Positions 27,256 through 34,981 of a DNA stretch of 64,000 nt are shown one piece after another. The stretch's first letter is position 1. Every line of letters starts with the position of its first letter. Origin of the DNA: Chryseobacterium ginsenosidimutans (GTDB lineage: Bacteria > Bacteroidota > Bacteroidia > Flavobacteriales > Weeksellaceae); the NCBI RefSeq assembly GCF_030823405.1, contig NZ_JAUSXC010000001.1:186001-250000 (forward strand), read 5' to 3'. Both the position numbers and the translations under genes were made by a program. The notes under the pieces were generated by a model. That model was not told where the DNA came from. It saw only the letters and a program-made list of their open reading frames with translations, and searched no databases.

Positions 27256-28011
27256 ATGAAAACCATAGAAGAAGTTCTAAAAAAATTAGACGAGATTATT
27301 ATCTGGGCCAAAGAAAACCAAAATCCGGTCGGATATTTTGCGTGCACTTACAGAATCATGACAGCACAGGTTTTGAAAGGAATTCAACAGAAAAAATTTG
27401 ATGACAACCCCAGAATGACTCAGCTTGACCTAGCTTTTGCAACACGATATCTGGAAGCTTGGGATACTTATGCGAAAGGTCAAAATTGCTCAAATTCGTG
27501 GTATATAGCTTTTGAAGCAGCAAAGAATAAAAATTTTCTCATTTTACAGCATATTTTCTTAGGAATGAATGCTCACATCAATCTTGATTTGGGAATTTCT
27601 GCTGCCACAATTATGCCCTACAGAAAAATAAATCCTTTGAAAAAAGATTTTGAAAACATCAATAATGTCATTGCTTCTATCAACCAAAAAGTTCAGGATT
27701 CTTTAAATAAAATCTGTTATCCCGTAGATCTAATCGATAAGATTTCGAACGGAAAAGACAATGCTGTTTTAGATTTTGCAATCTCAAGAGCAAGGGAAAC
27801 TTCGTGGGCAACCGCCGTAATGACTTCCAACACGCCTAACTTTTTAAGAAGTTCCGTCATCGGAATTGTTGATTATGCCGCTGCAAAAGTTGCTTCACAA
27901 ATTTTAAATCCAAAAATTCTTAGTCCTGCTTTAACCAGAGAATTAAAAAAATGTGAGAGCAGAGATATTGTTAAGAATATTGAGATTTTGGAAAATACAA
28001 AAAGCGTATAA
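27256..28011 (+). CDS. DUF5995-like protein of unknown function
   Basis: The product has 251 residues from ATG at 27256, with no signal peptide or membrane segment. It contains the pattern FLGMNAHINLDLGISAATI near residues 96-114 and an acidic/aromatic N-terminal part with FACTYRIMTAQVLKGI. I associate these with DUF5995 from memory. The helix-rich sequence and the conserved His/Asn pair suggest a metal- or phosphate-binding helical bundle, but no activity is established. It stands alone, 70 bp before rmuC. Confidence 0.6.
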   Translation: MKTIEEVLKKLDEIIIWAKENQNPVGYFACTYRIMTAQVLKGIQQKKFDDNPRMTQLDLAFATRYLEAWDTYAKGQNCSNSWYIAFEAAKNKNFLILQHIFLGMNAHINLDLGISAATIMPYRKINPLKKDFENINNVIASINQKVQDSLNKICYPVDLIDKISNGKDNAVLDFAISRARETSWATAVMTSNTPNFLRSSVIGIVDYAAAKVASQILNPKILSPALTRELKKCESRDIVKNIEILENTKSV

Positions 28012-28081
28012 ATTTTTTCACTTCAAAAAAACTGCGGTTTCCCGTAAAACAAATCAACTTTTCTTTTTGTAATTTTGAAAA

Positions 28082-29590
28082 ATGGAGATGACATATTTAA
28101 TTTTGGGATTTATTTCCGGAGGGATTTTTGGTGCTGCTATTCTATATTTTATGCTGAAATCATCAATGGTTCCAAGAAAATCTTATGATGAACTGAATAA
28201 TCTATTCATTAAAAATAATTCTGATTTAGAAAATTCAAGTCAGAAAATTCAGGAACTGACTCAAAATATTAATAAAGAAAAAGAATTCAATTTGCAGCAA
28301 ACTGATCTTTTGAATGATCTTAAAAATGAATTTGCAAAAGTTTCTGCAATCCACTACTCACTGAATGCCCAATTTTCAGAACAAAAACAGATCAATACAA
28401 AACAATCTTCTCAGATTGAAAGTCTTTTAATGGAGAAACAGGATCTTTTTGCGAGAAATTCAGAACTTTCTGCTAAAAATGAAGGGTTACAAAAATCTTT
28501 AGAAACTCAGAAAGGAGAAATAATGAAAATTCAGGAAGAGTCAAAATTGCAGTTTGAAAATCTTGCGAATAAAATTTTAGAAGAGAAAACAGAAAAATTC
28601 ACAACTTTAAATCAAAATAATTTAAAAATAATTCTTGAACCATTTCAGGAAAAAATCACCGACCTCAAAAACCGTGTGAATGAAGCCTATGAAAAAGAAA
28701 ACAAGGAACGCTTCTCTCTTGCGGAAAAAGTAAAAGAACTTGCCGAACTGAATCAGCAGATCTCAGAAGATGCTAAAAAGCTAACAAGAGCTTTAAAAGG
28801 TGAAAGTAAAACACAGGGAAACTGGGGCGAAATGATTCTCGAAAGTATTTTAGAAAAATCAGGTCTGGTAAAAGGCAGAGAATATTTCCTTGAGCATGAA
28901 CTTCGTGACGAAGACAACAAAGCACTTTTCTCTGAATTTTCGGGTAAAAAAATGCGTCCCGATGCGGTTATAAAATATCCAGACGAAAGAAATGTAATCA
29001 TAGATTCTAAAGTTTCTCTGACAGCATTTACAGAATTAGTGGATGAAACAGATCAGGATATTTACCTCATTAAAGTGAATCAACATCTGTCATCTATTAA
29101 AAATCACATCTCACAATTAAGCCAAAAAGCATATGATGATTATGGAAAATCTCTGGATTTTGTAATGATGTTTATTCCAAGTGAACCAGCTTATATTGCA
29201 GCAATGCAGGCAGATCAGAATCTTTGGAATTATGCTTACGACAGGAGAATTTTATTATTAAATCCAAGCAATTTAATTACTTCTTTAAAACTGATAGCAG
29301 ATCTTTGGAAACGTGAACATCAAAATAAAAACTCTATGGAAATTGCCGATAGAGGAGCAAAACTATATGATAAATTCGTAGGTTTTCTGGAAAATCTTGA
29401 GAAAGTAGGAAAGAATCTCGATCAGGCGAAAAATGTTTATAATGATGCTTATAAGCAGCTTTCAAGCGGAAACGACAATCTTATCATCCAAACGCAGAAA
29501 CTGAAATCTTTAGGAATTAAAAACAAAAAAGACATTCCGCAAAGTCTCATTGACAATTCACAGAGTTCACTGGATTTGCCAAACGAATAA
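28082..29590 (+). CDS. rmuC: DNA recombination protein RmuC
   Basis: Membrane-anchored nuclease-like protein linked to DNA rearrangement limitation. The 502-residue product has an N-terminal membrane helix (residues 5-25) and a long coiled coil (about residues 35-240). The RmuC domain begins at GNWGEMILESILEKSGLVKG near residue 247. It includes RPDAVIKYPDERNVIIDSKV near 292-311, the PD-(D/E)xK-like core, and LDFVMMFIPSEPAYIAAM near 358-375. Monocistronic, with terminator at 29611-29637. Confidence 0.93.
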   Translation: MEMTYLILGFISGGIFGAAILYFMLKSSMVPRKSYDELNNLFIKNNSDLENSSQKIQELTQNINKEKEFNLQQTDLLNDLKNEFAKVSAIHYSLNAQFSEQKQINTKQSSQIESLLMEKQDLFARNSELSAKNEGLQKSLETQKGEIMKIQEESKLQFENLANKILEEKTEKFTTLNQNNLKIILEPFQEKITDLKNRVNEAYEKENKERFSLAEKVKELAELNQQISEDAKKLTRALKGESKTQGNWGEMILESILEKSGLVKGREYFLEHELRDEDNKALFSEFSGKKMRPDAVIKYPDERNVIIDSKVSLTAFTELVDETDQDIYLIKVNQHLSSIKNHISQLSQKAYDDYGKSLDFVMMFIPSEPAYIAAMQADQNLWNYAYDRRILLLNPSNLITSLKLIADLWKREHQNKNSMEIADRGAKLYDKFVGFLENLEKVGKNLDQAKNVYNDAYKQLSSGNDNLIIQTQKLKSLGIKNKKDIPQSLIDNSQSSLDLPNE

Positions 29591-29610
29591 AATTACCTTA
29601 AAATAAAGTA

Positions 29611-29637
29611 AACCTCGGTCACTTGATCGGGGTTTTT
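29611..29637 (+). terminator. Terminator after rmuC
   Basis: AACCTCGGT and ATCGGGGTT pair with two G-T pairs across a 6-nt loop, followed by a T tract. Confidence 0.7.
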
Positions 29638-29695
29638 ATTTGCTTAAAATCCAAAATAAAAGAATCCTAAAAATAATTTTACATAATTTTGCGGA

Positions 29696-30463
29696 ATGTT
29701 AATAGAAAGCTTTCAGAACGAAAAGGTAAAATATATTACGAAACTGCTTACAGATAACAGATTTCGAAAAAAATCAGATGTTTTTGTAGTAGAAGGTAAG
29801 CAGGAAAATGAACGTGCGCAGCAATTTGGTTTTGAATCTGTTGAATATTTTATCTGTGAGAATATTTTTCAGCAACAGCTTCCGACAGGAAAAATTCATT
29901 TGGTAAGTGACAAAGTGTATGAAAAAATCGCTTACAGAGGAAGTTCCGAAGGCATAATCGGTATTTACAAGACAAAGGAAGCACTTTTATCCTCATTTAA
30001 TCCAAAAGAAAATTCTACCATAATTATCGTTGAAGGTGTTGAAAAGCCCGGAAATTTAGGCGCAATTTTAAGAAGCTGTGAAGCTTTCGGCATTGATGCT
30101 TTGATTGTTGCTGATGGGAAAACAGATTTTTATAATCCAAATGTAATCAGATCAAGTGTCGGATGTCTTTTTGGTATGAAAATTTTTCAGGCAGAGAACC
30201 AGGAAACTTTAGAATTCCTTCAGGAAAACAATTTTAATATTTATACAACCATCATGGATGAAACAGCAGAAGACCTTTATAAAAGGGATTTCAAACAAAA
30301 ATCTGCAGTTTTATTCGGAACAGAGCATTCGGGATTAAGTAATTTCTGGATTGGCAAAGGAAAAAATACTTTGATACCTATGTCGGGAAGTATTGATTCT
30401 CTGAATTTAAGTAATGCGGTTGCCATTACCTGCTATGAAACACTAAAACAAAAGAAAGTTTAA
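29696..30463 (+). CDS. TrmH/SpoU-family RNA 2'-O-methyltransferase
   Basis: Methylates the 2'-hydroxyl of a ribose in rRNA or tRNA using S-adenosylmethionine. The 255-residue product has a substrate-binding N-terminal domain (about residues 1-95) and the knotted SPOUT domain with its three motifs. Motif 1 is EGVEKPGNLGAILRSCEAF (113-131), motif 2 is LFGTEHSGLS (about 206-215), and motif 3 is IPMSGSIDSLNLSNAVAI (about 227-244). The exact target nucleotide cannot be told from sequence. A terminator shared with the convergent lipoprotein gene follows. Confidence 0.88.
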   Translation: MLIESFQNEKVKYITKLLTDNRFRKKSDVFVVEGKQENERAQQFGFESVEYFICENIFQQQLPTGKIHLVSDKVYEKIAYRGSSEGIIGIYKTKEALLSSFNPKENSTIIIVEGVEKPGNLGAILRSCEAFGIDALIVADGKTDFYNPNVIRSSVGCLFGMKIFQAENQETLEFLQENNFNIYTTIMDETAEDLYKRDFKQKSAVLFGTEHSGLSNFWIGKGKNTLIPMSGSIDSLNLSNAVAITCYETLKQKKV

Positions 30464-30485
30464 TCTTTTAAAGAATTATAAAATA

Positions 30486-30520
30486 AAAAAACCGCATCAC
30501 TAGGTGAGCGGTTCTTTTAT
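30486..30520. terminator. Bidirectional terminator
   Basis: An imperfect stem (AACCGC-TCA against TGA-GCGGTT) with A-rich left and T-rich right flanks separates the convergent methyltransferase and lipoprotein genes. Confidence 0.7.
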
Positions 30521-30540
30521 TTTTAAGCTTAAAGCTAGAA

Positions 30541-30813
30541 TTATTTCTTAACTTCTTCTTTAGCAGCTTTAGCGTCAGCTTTAACTTCAGCTTTAGCATC
30601 TTTAGCAGCTTCTTTAACTTCAGTTTTAGCAGAGTCAGTAGCAACTTTAGCTGAATCAGCAGTAGCAGTGATAGCAGAATCAGCAACTTTAGCTGTAGAA
30701 TCGATAGCTGTAGTAGCTGAATCAGCAGTAGCTTCAGTTGAAGTAGTTTCACCTTTTTTACAAGCAACTAAAGAGATTGCAGCGATAGCAGCTACGAATA
30801 ATGACTTTTTCAT
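30541..30813 (-). CDS. Small Ala/Lys-rich lipoprotein
   Basis: The 90-residue product begins with a lipoprotein signal, MKKSLFVAAIAAISLVAC, with Cys18 as the lipidation site. The mature part is low complexity: repeats of A-D-S-A with Thr and Val, followed by a Lys/Ala/Glu helix (KDAKAEVKADAKAAKEEVKK). This is apolipoprotein- or LEA-like in composition. Such peptides are common in Flavobacteriia but functionally uncharacterised. Its upstream region holds TACCTTTG on the minus strand (complement of 30883-30890), a good -7 box. Confidence 0.8.
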   Translation of the reverse strand: MKKSLFVAAIAAISLVACKKGETTSTEATADSATTAIDSTAKVADSAITATADSAKVATDSAKTEVKEAAKDAKAEVKADAKAAKEEVKK

Positions 30814-30904
30814 AATAAATTAAATTTAATTTTGTTAATATTGTTTTATAAAATCTTTCTCTGTTCTGTTATTTGAACAAGACAAAGGTATAGCAGATAG
30901 AAAA

Positions 30905-30936
30905 TTTGTTTAGGAAAAATAATTGTAATACCTTTG
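30905..30936 (+). promoter_or_regulatory. Promoter of the membrane protein/lipoprotein pair
   Basis: TTTG at 30905-30908, 20 bases, then TACCTTTG at 30929-30936. The predicted leader before the TTG start at 30997 is about 55 nt. Confidence 0.65.
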
Positions 30937-30996
30937 TAAAATAGTTTTACAAATAAATATAACTGAAAATCAATAATTTAATTATTTTAAAATAAA

Positions 30997-32163
30997 TTGA
31001 CGGATCTAGATCTATTGCATTTTGAGCAGCTGAAAAAGGATGTACAGGCTCAATATTTGAAAGAACACACTCCTTCCCATGATGATATATCAAAATGGAA
31101 GGGTATTGATATTATATACTTCCAGGAAGATCTTCGTAAAAAGGCTAAAGGAAACATTAGCGAAAAATCTTTTTATACTTATTTCAAGAACTCACCGGTT
31201 ACCAAATTACCGAGAATTGATATGCTCAATTTACTGAGTATCTATGCAGGTTATGCCTCTTGGTATGAGTTCAAAAAACAGCATCTTTTTGCAGGTGAAT
31301 TACTGACGGATGATGAAGATATAGAAGGTGATGAACTTAAAGAATTAGAAAAAACGATCTCCGCATCACTTGATCTTCCGAAAAATGAAATTCTACCCAA
31401 AAAGTTGGATTTTAAGACAGCAGAAAACACCGATTTACAAAAATCGAATACTGAAAACCAAACAGTTAACAAAAATTCAGAATTACCTCAAAACTCCAAT
31501 TCTGAAATATCAAAACCTAAGAAAAACTTCTTCAAAAAGAACGCTTGGGCAATTATCACATCAATTTTAATTATTACAACAGGGCTTCTTGGTTTTAAAG
31601 ATGTTATTTTTTCAAAAACATATAAATATTGCTTTACGGATGCCGACAGAGGAGCTTCTGTAATAAACACACTTGAAATAAAAGTGATCAAGGAAAATGA
31701 ATCTCCTATTCTTTACAAAATAAAACCGGGAGAGTGCTTCTATTATTCCACGAAAGACAAAATTCTGAAAATGCAGATCAGCTCGCCCTTTTATGAATAT
31801 CTTCAGGTAAGCAGAAGCCTTGAAAATGCTCCAGATGAAGAAACAATAGAACTGAAACCTGATGATTATAAAATGGCGGCCTACTATTTCTCTATTAAAG
31901 ACGCAAATGGTGATCCTGAAGAGCTTAAAAGAAAAAGAAATCAACTGGAAAGCCTCATAAGCAACAGTGCCATCATTTATCAGATTTATGACAGCAACAT
32001 CTACGGAATAGAAAGGCTTGATAAACAAAAATATATTACACTGGTAACAACACCCACCACTTCATTAAAAAACTTAAGTGTAATAGAAATGAAAAAAGAT
32101 AATAACGGAAAGATCATCTCCATTAAATTTAAAATTGCAACTACAGATGAAAAGAATAAATAA
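30997..32163 (+). CDS. Single-pass membrane protein with cytoplasmic N-terminal domain, unknown function
   Basis: Not recognised. The 388-residue product is read from a TTG codon. No in-frame ATG exists before the Met at residue 77, and the N-terminal 95 residues look like a folded helical domain (KNSPVTKLPRIDMLNLLSIY, then WYEFKKQH). An acidic/Ser-rich linker follows (about residues 100-175). One transmembrane helix is at about 182-204 (AWAIITSILIITTGLLGF), and a predicted periplasmic beta-rich domain forms the rest. The topology suggests a sensor or adaptor linking cytoplasm to envelope. It overlaps the next gene by 17 bp. Confidence 0.6.
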   Translation: MTDLDLLHFEQLKKDVQAQYLKEHTPSHDDISKWKGIDIIYFQEDLRKKAKGNISEKSFYTYFKNSPVTKLPRIDMLNLLSIYAGYASWYEFKKQHLFAGELLTDDEDIEGDELKELEKTISASLDLPKNEILPKKLDFKTAENTDLQKSNTENQTVNKNSELPQNSNSEISKPKKNFFKKNAWAIITSILIITTGLLGFKDVIFSKTYKYCFTDADRGASVINTLEIKVIKENESPILYKIKPGECFYYSTKDKILKMQISSPFYEYLQVSRSLENAPDEETIELKPDDYKMAAYYFSIKDANGDPEELKRKRNQLESLISNSAIIYQIYDSNIYGIERLDKQKYITLVTTPTTSLKNLSVIEMKKDNNGKIISIKFKIATTDEKNK

Positions 32164-32731
32164 TTTTTTAATTTTCACCATATTGCTTCTTGCATTTGTT
32201 TCCTGTAATAATAAAAAAACAGAAATAAGCGATCTGGACAAACTCAGAAACAGCACCAACACAAAGACTTATCCTGCTGTAAAAATGGATAGCGCACAGG
32301 CGATAAACTTAATCACAAAGCAAAAAGTTCAGGAACTGCTGGATCTGTCGACTTTATATCTTTCGGGAAACAGAAATACGGAAATAGACACGGTAATCTA
32401 TTCTCAGATGCAGAGTTATTTCCATAAACCGGACACTTTAACTTTCAAAAAATTATTCCATGAACTGGATAGCCTGAAGGTAAAAAGTGTAAAAGTGAAT
32501 AATCTGGAAGTATATAAAGATTTTTATAAAGAAGATACTTTGGATTTTGCAAAATTCAGTGTAGAATATTTTGACAATAAAAACAGATCATTGGGATCTT
32601 TTGAGAAAAATGCCCAATATATTTTAGTTTCGAATCCAAAAGCGAATAAAGAGTTTAAGTTTTTCTTTTTAAATTTTTATTCCAATCCTTTACTTAAGAA
32701 AGACAGCACAACAGTCGGTGTCACCAAATAG
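32147..32731 (+). CDS. Lipoprotein of unknown function
   Basis: ATG at 32147 gives 194 residues with a lipoprotein signal, MKRINNFLIFTILLLAFVSC, Cys20 being the lipidation site. The mature part is charged and mixed alpha/beta, with no recognised domain. The start overlaps the end of the membrane protein gene by 17 bp, so the two proteins probably act together in the envelope. The last 55 bp overlap, on the opposite strand, the end of the 5-formyltetrahydrofolate cyclo-ligase gene. Confidence 0.7.
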   Translation: MKRINNFLIFTILLLAFVSCNNKKTEISDLDKLRNSTNTKTYPAVKMDSAQAINLITKQKVQELLDLSTLYLSGNRNTEIDTVIYSQMQSYFHKPDTLTFKKLFHELDSLKVKSVKVNNLEVYKDFYKEDTLDFAKFSVEYFDNKNRSLGSFEKNAQYILVSNPKANKEFKFFFLNFYSNPLLKKDSTTVGVTK

Positions 32732-33255
32732 TCCAGCGGAATATCATTTTCCCAGACATCATCGATATTTTCATCGGGGTTAAAGTAATTGACTCCGATT
32801 TTTTTTGTCCCAGACGGAAGACTTTCAAAAAAACCATCATAAAAACCTTTTCCGTAGCCTACTCTATTTCCTTTATTGTCACAATATAACAATGGCGTAA
32901 TCACGTAATTAAAATCTAAAATCCCGGAATCTTCATTTGAAATAGGTTCTGAGATGCCCCAATTATTAATTTCGAATTTTGTATCATTAAAAATTTCTAC
33001 GGAAATCAATTTTGTATCTGCAATTTTAGGAACAAAAACACGGATTTTTCTGCTTAAAAAGTAATTAATAAGTATGTGTGTATCAATTTCTTTAAATTTC
33101 TCGATAGGAATAAAAATATGAGCTTTCTGAGCTGGTAAAGGTTTGAAATAATTAATAAAATTCTCAAAAATCTTTTCAGATAACAAGAAAGCCTCATCAG
33201 TTGACAAGGCTTTTCTTTTTTGCATATATTTTTTTCTAAGCTCGGCTTTCAACAT
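32677..33255 (-). CDS. 5-formyltetrahydrofolate cyclo-ligase
   Basis: ATP-dependent conversion of 5-formyl-THF to 5,10-methenyl-THF, folate salvage. The 192-residue product has the N-terminal basic helix (LRKKYMQKRKALSTDEAF) and the family motif NRVGYGKGFYDGFFESLPSG near residues 129-148. That motif holds the phosphate and folate site. It lies 3 bp downstream of trhO, so the two are co-transcribed. Its 3' end overlaps the convergent lipoprotein gene by 55 bp without a terminator between them. Confidence 0.92.
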   Translation of the reverse strand: MLKAELRKKYMQKRKALSTDEAFLLSEKIFENFINYFKPLPAQKAHIFIPIEKFKEIDTHILINYFLSRKIRVFVPKIADTKLISVEIFNDTKFEINNWGISEPISNEDSGILDFNYVITPLLYCDNKGNRVGYGKGFYDGFFESLPSGTKKIGVNYFNPDENIDDVWENDIPLDYLVTPTVVLSFLSKGLE

Positions 33256-33258
33256 AAT

Positions 33259-34626
33259 CTATACGTTTTCGGCTTGCAGAATTTTATATAATTTGTCTGA
33301 CAAACGAACTCTGAACGGAAGTTCAAAAGTAATCTGATCTCCTTTTTTTGCAGTTTCACAAGGACCTCCATTCGCAAAAAGTTCAGTAATTGTAAATTCC
33401 TGTTCACCAGTTGTCGGACCTGAAATTAAAACCTTGTCACCTATTGAAAGTTCTTTGTTTTCAATTAAAAACTGTGCAATTTTTGATTTTGTATAATAAT
33501 GTTCTCCTTTTCCGACCAGTACTTTTTTGACAGCTATTTTTTTGCGGATATTTTTTGTTTCAACTTTCGCTAAAGGCTTATCCGGCAAATCACCTGAGTT
33601 TTTAAACTTCAAAGCATCAGATTTTCCTTTTCTGAACACTTTATTTCCTACCTGTAACCCTTTTCTTAGTTTTAATTGCTCTTCTAAAGGTAAATGTATT
33701 ATTTCTAAACATTCTGTAGAACAACAATTTTCCATTGCAGCCTTGCATTCGTCACATTGAATAAACAATAAATGACAGGCATCATTAAAGCAATTGGTAT
33801 GATTGTCACAAGGTTTACCACATTGATGGCACTGCGCAATAATATCGTCCGTGATTCTTTCCCCCAACCGATGGTCAAATACAAAGTTTTTACCTATAAA
33901 TTTACTTTCTATTCCTTCTTCTTTAATCTGGCGTGTATATTCAATAATTCCGCCTTCTAACTGGAAAACGTTTTTAAAACCCTGATGTTTAAAATATGCA
34001 CTCGCCTTTTCACAACGAATTCCTCCCGTACAGTACATCAACAGGTTTTTATCTTCTTTAAAATTTTGTAATTGCTCATTAATAATCGGTAAACTCTCTC
34101 TGAAATTTTCTACATCAGGAGTAATTGCGCCTTCAAAATGACCGACCTCGCTTTCGTAGTGATTTCTAAAATCGACAACAATTGTGTTCGGATCTTCCAG
34201 CAGATTATTAAATTCCTGCGCCTTTAAATGAATTCCTTTATTGGTAACATCAAAAGTATCATCATTCAAACCGTCGGCAACAATTTTATGTCTAACTTTT
34301 ATGGTTAATTTTAAGAAAGAATGATCATCTTGCTCAACCGCTACATTTAAACGGATTCCCTTCATGAAATCGTACACTTCCAACGTATCACGAAATGCCT
34401 CAAATTGATCTGCAGGAACACTCATCTGAGCATTAATTCCTTCATGGGCAACATAAATACGACCGAGTGCATCGAGTGCATTCCAGGCTATAAATAATTC
34501 GTCGCGAAATTTTTTGGGATCTTCAATTTTGGCATACGCATAGAAAGACAATGTAAGGCGTTCCTTACCAGCTTCATCAATAAGTTGAGCTCTTTCTTCT
34601 GCGCTTAAGGTGTTATACAGTTGCAT
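33259..34626 (-). CDS. trhO: tRNA uridine(34) hydroxylase TrhO with a U32-C-like C-terminal domain
   Basis: Oxygen-dependent hydroxylation of the wobble uridine to 5-hydroxyuridine in tRNA. The 455-residue product has the N-terminal acylphosphatase-like domain (about 1-110) and a rhodanese domain with the active-site loop CTGGIRC, Cys199. A Cys-rich cluster spans 266-306 (CHQCGKPC, CDECK, CCSTEC). Beyond the usual family length lies an extra domain at about 361-450 (KKVLVGKGEHYYTKSKIAQF, then GDKVLISGPTTGEQE, then SDKLYKI). It resembles the C-terminal domain of U32-family proteins such as TrhP, the oxygen-independent enzyme for the same modification. Co-transcribed with the cyclo-ligase gene downstream. 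Confidence 0.88.
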   Translation of the reverse strand: MQLYNTLSAEERAQLIDEAGKERLTLSFYAYAKIEDPKKFRDELFIAWNALDALGRIYVAHEGINAQMSVPADQFEAFRDTLEVYDFMKGIRLNVAVEQDDHSFLKLTIKVRHKIVADGLNDDTFDVTNKGIHLKAQEFNNLLEDPNTIVVDFRNHYESEVGHFEGAITPDVENFRESLPIINEQLQNFKEDKNLLMYCTGGIRCEKASAYFKHQGFKNVFQLEGGIIEYTRQIKEEGIESKFIGKNFVFDHRLGERITDDIIAQCHQCGKPCDNHTNCFNDACHLLFIQCDECKAAMENCCSTECLEIIHLPLEEQLKLRKGLQVGNKVFRKGKSDALKFKNSGDLPDKPLAKVETKNIRKKIAVKKVLVGKGEHYYTKSKIAQFLIENKELSIGDKVLISGPTTGEQEFTITELFANGGPCETAKKGDQITFELPFRVRLSDKLYKILQAENV

Positions 34627-34686
34627 GCTATAAACGTTTTAAGTGAGAAAAATATTTTTACAAAGATAACAATTTTTTAATTCTAA

Positions 34687-34718
34687 CCCTTGTCAGGGTT
34701 TTTGAACCTTGACAGGGG
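34687..34718. repeat. Interspersed-type palindrome, 14-bp stem
   Basis: CCCTTGTCAGGGTT (34687-34700) can pair with AACCTTGACAGGGG (34705-34718) across a TTTG loop, all 14 positions pairing if two G-T pairs are allowed. It is the only GC-rich stretch in this AT-rich intergenic region and lies upstream of trhO, so it is not its terminator. It looks like a short dispersed palindrome; whether more copies exist cannot be seen here. Confidence 0.6.
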
Positions 34719-34981
34719 TGGCTACTTCAGATAAATTTATTTTACTACATTTAACTTTCATGACAATTCATCCATCTATATGTCAAATTGTCTTTAATAT
34801 TTTTTTAAGTTTCGTTAATTAAGACTTTAACAATTATGGGTTAATACATAAATTATTCCTATTGTTGTTAAATTTTAGTTAAAAATGAAACATTCAGCAC
34901 CAATTGCATACCTATTTAGCATTAAATTTGTTTACAGTAAAACGAAATTAAAACATAATAAATAACAAAGAAAGATATACA
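34719..34981. other. Intergenic region before the htrA gene, no gene found
   Basis: AT-rich sequence without a gene. It contains the likely htrA promoter: TTG at 34904-34906, 16 bases, then TAAATTTG at 34923-34930, with a leader of about 45 nt. The 16-nt spacing is slightly short. Confidence 0.55.

Noticed and set aside
30468..30767. 99-residue Leu-rich reading frame on the minus strand
   Set aside because: It overlaps the lipoprotein gene at 30541-30813 in another frame; its Leu/Lys composition is the frame shadow of Ala/Glu/Lys codons, and it begins inside the real gene.
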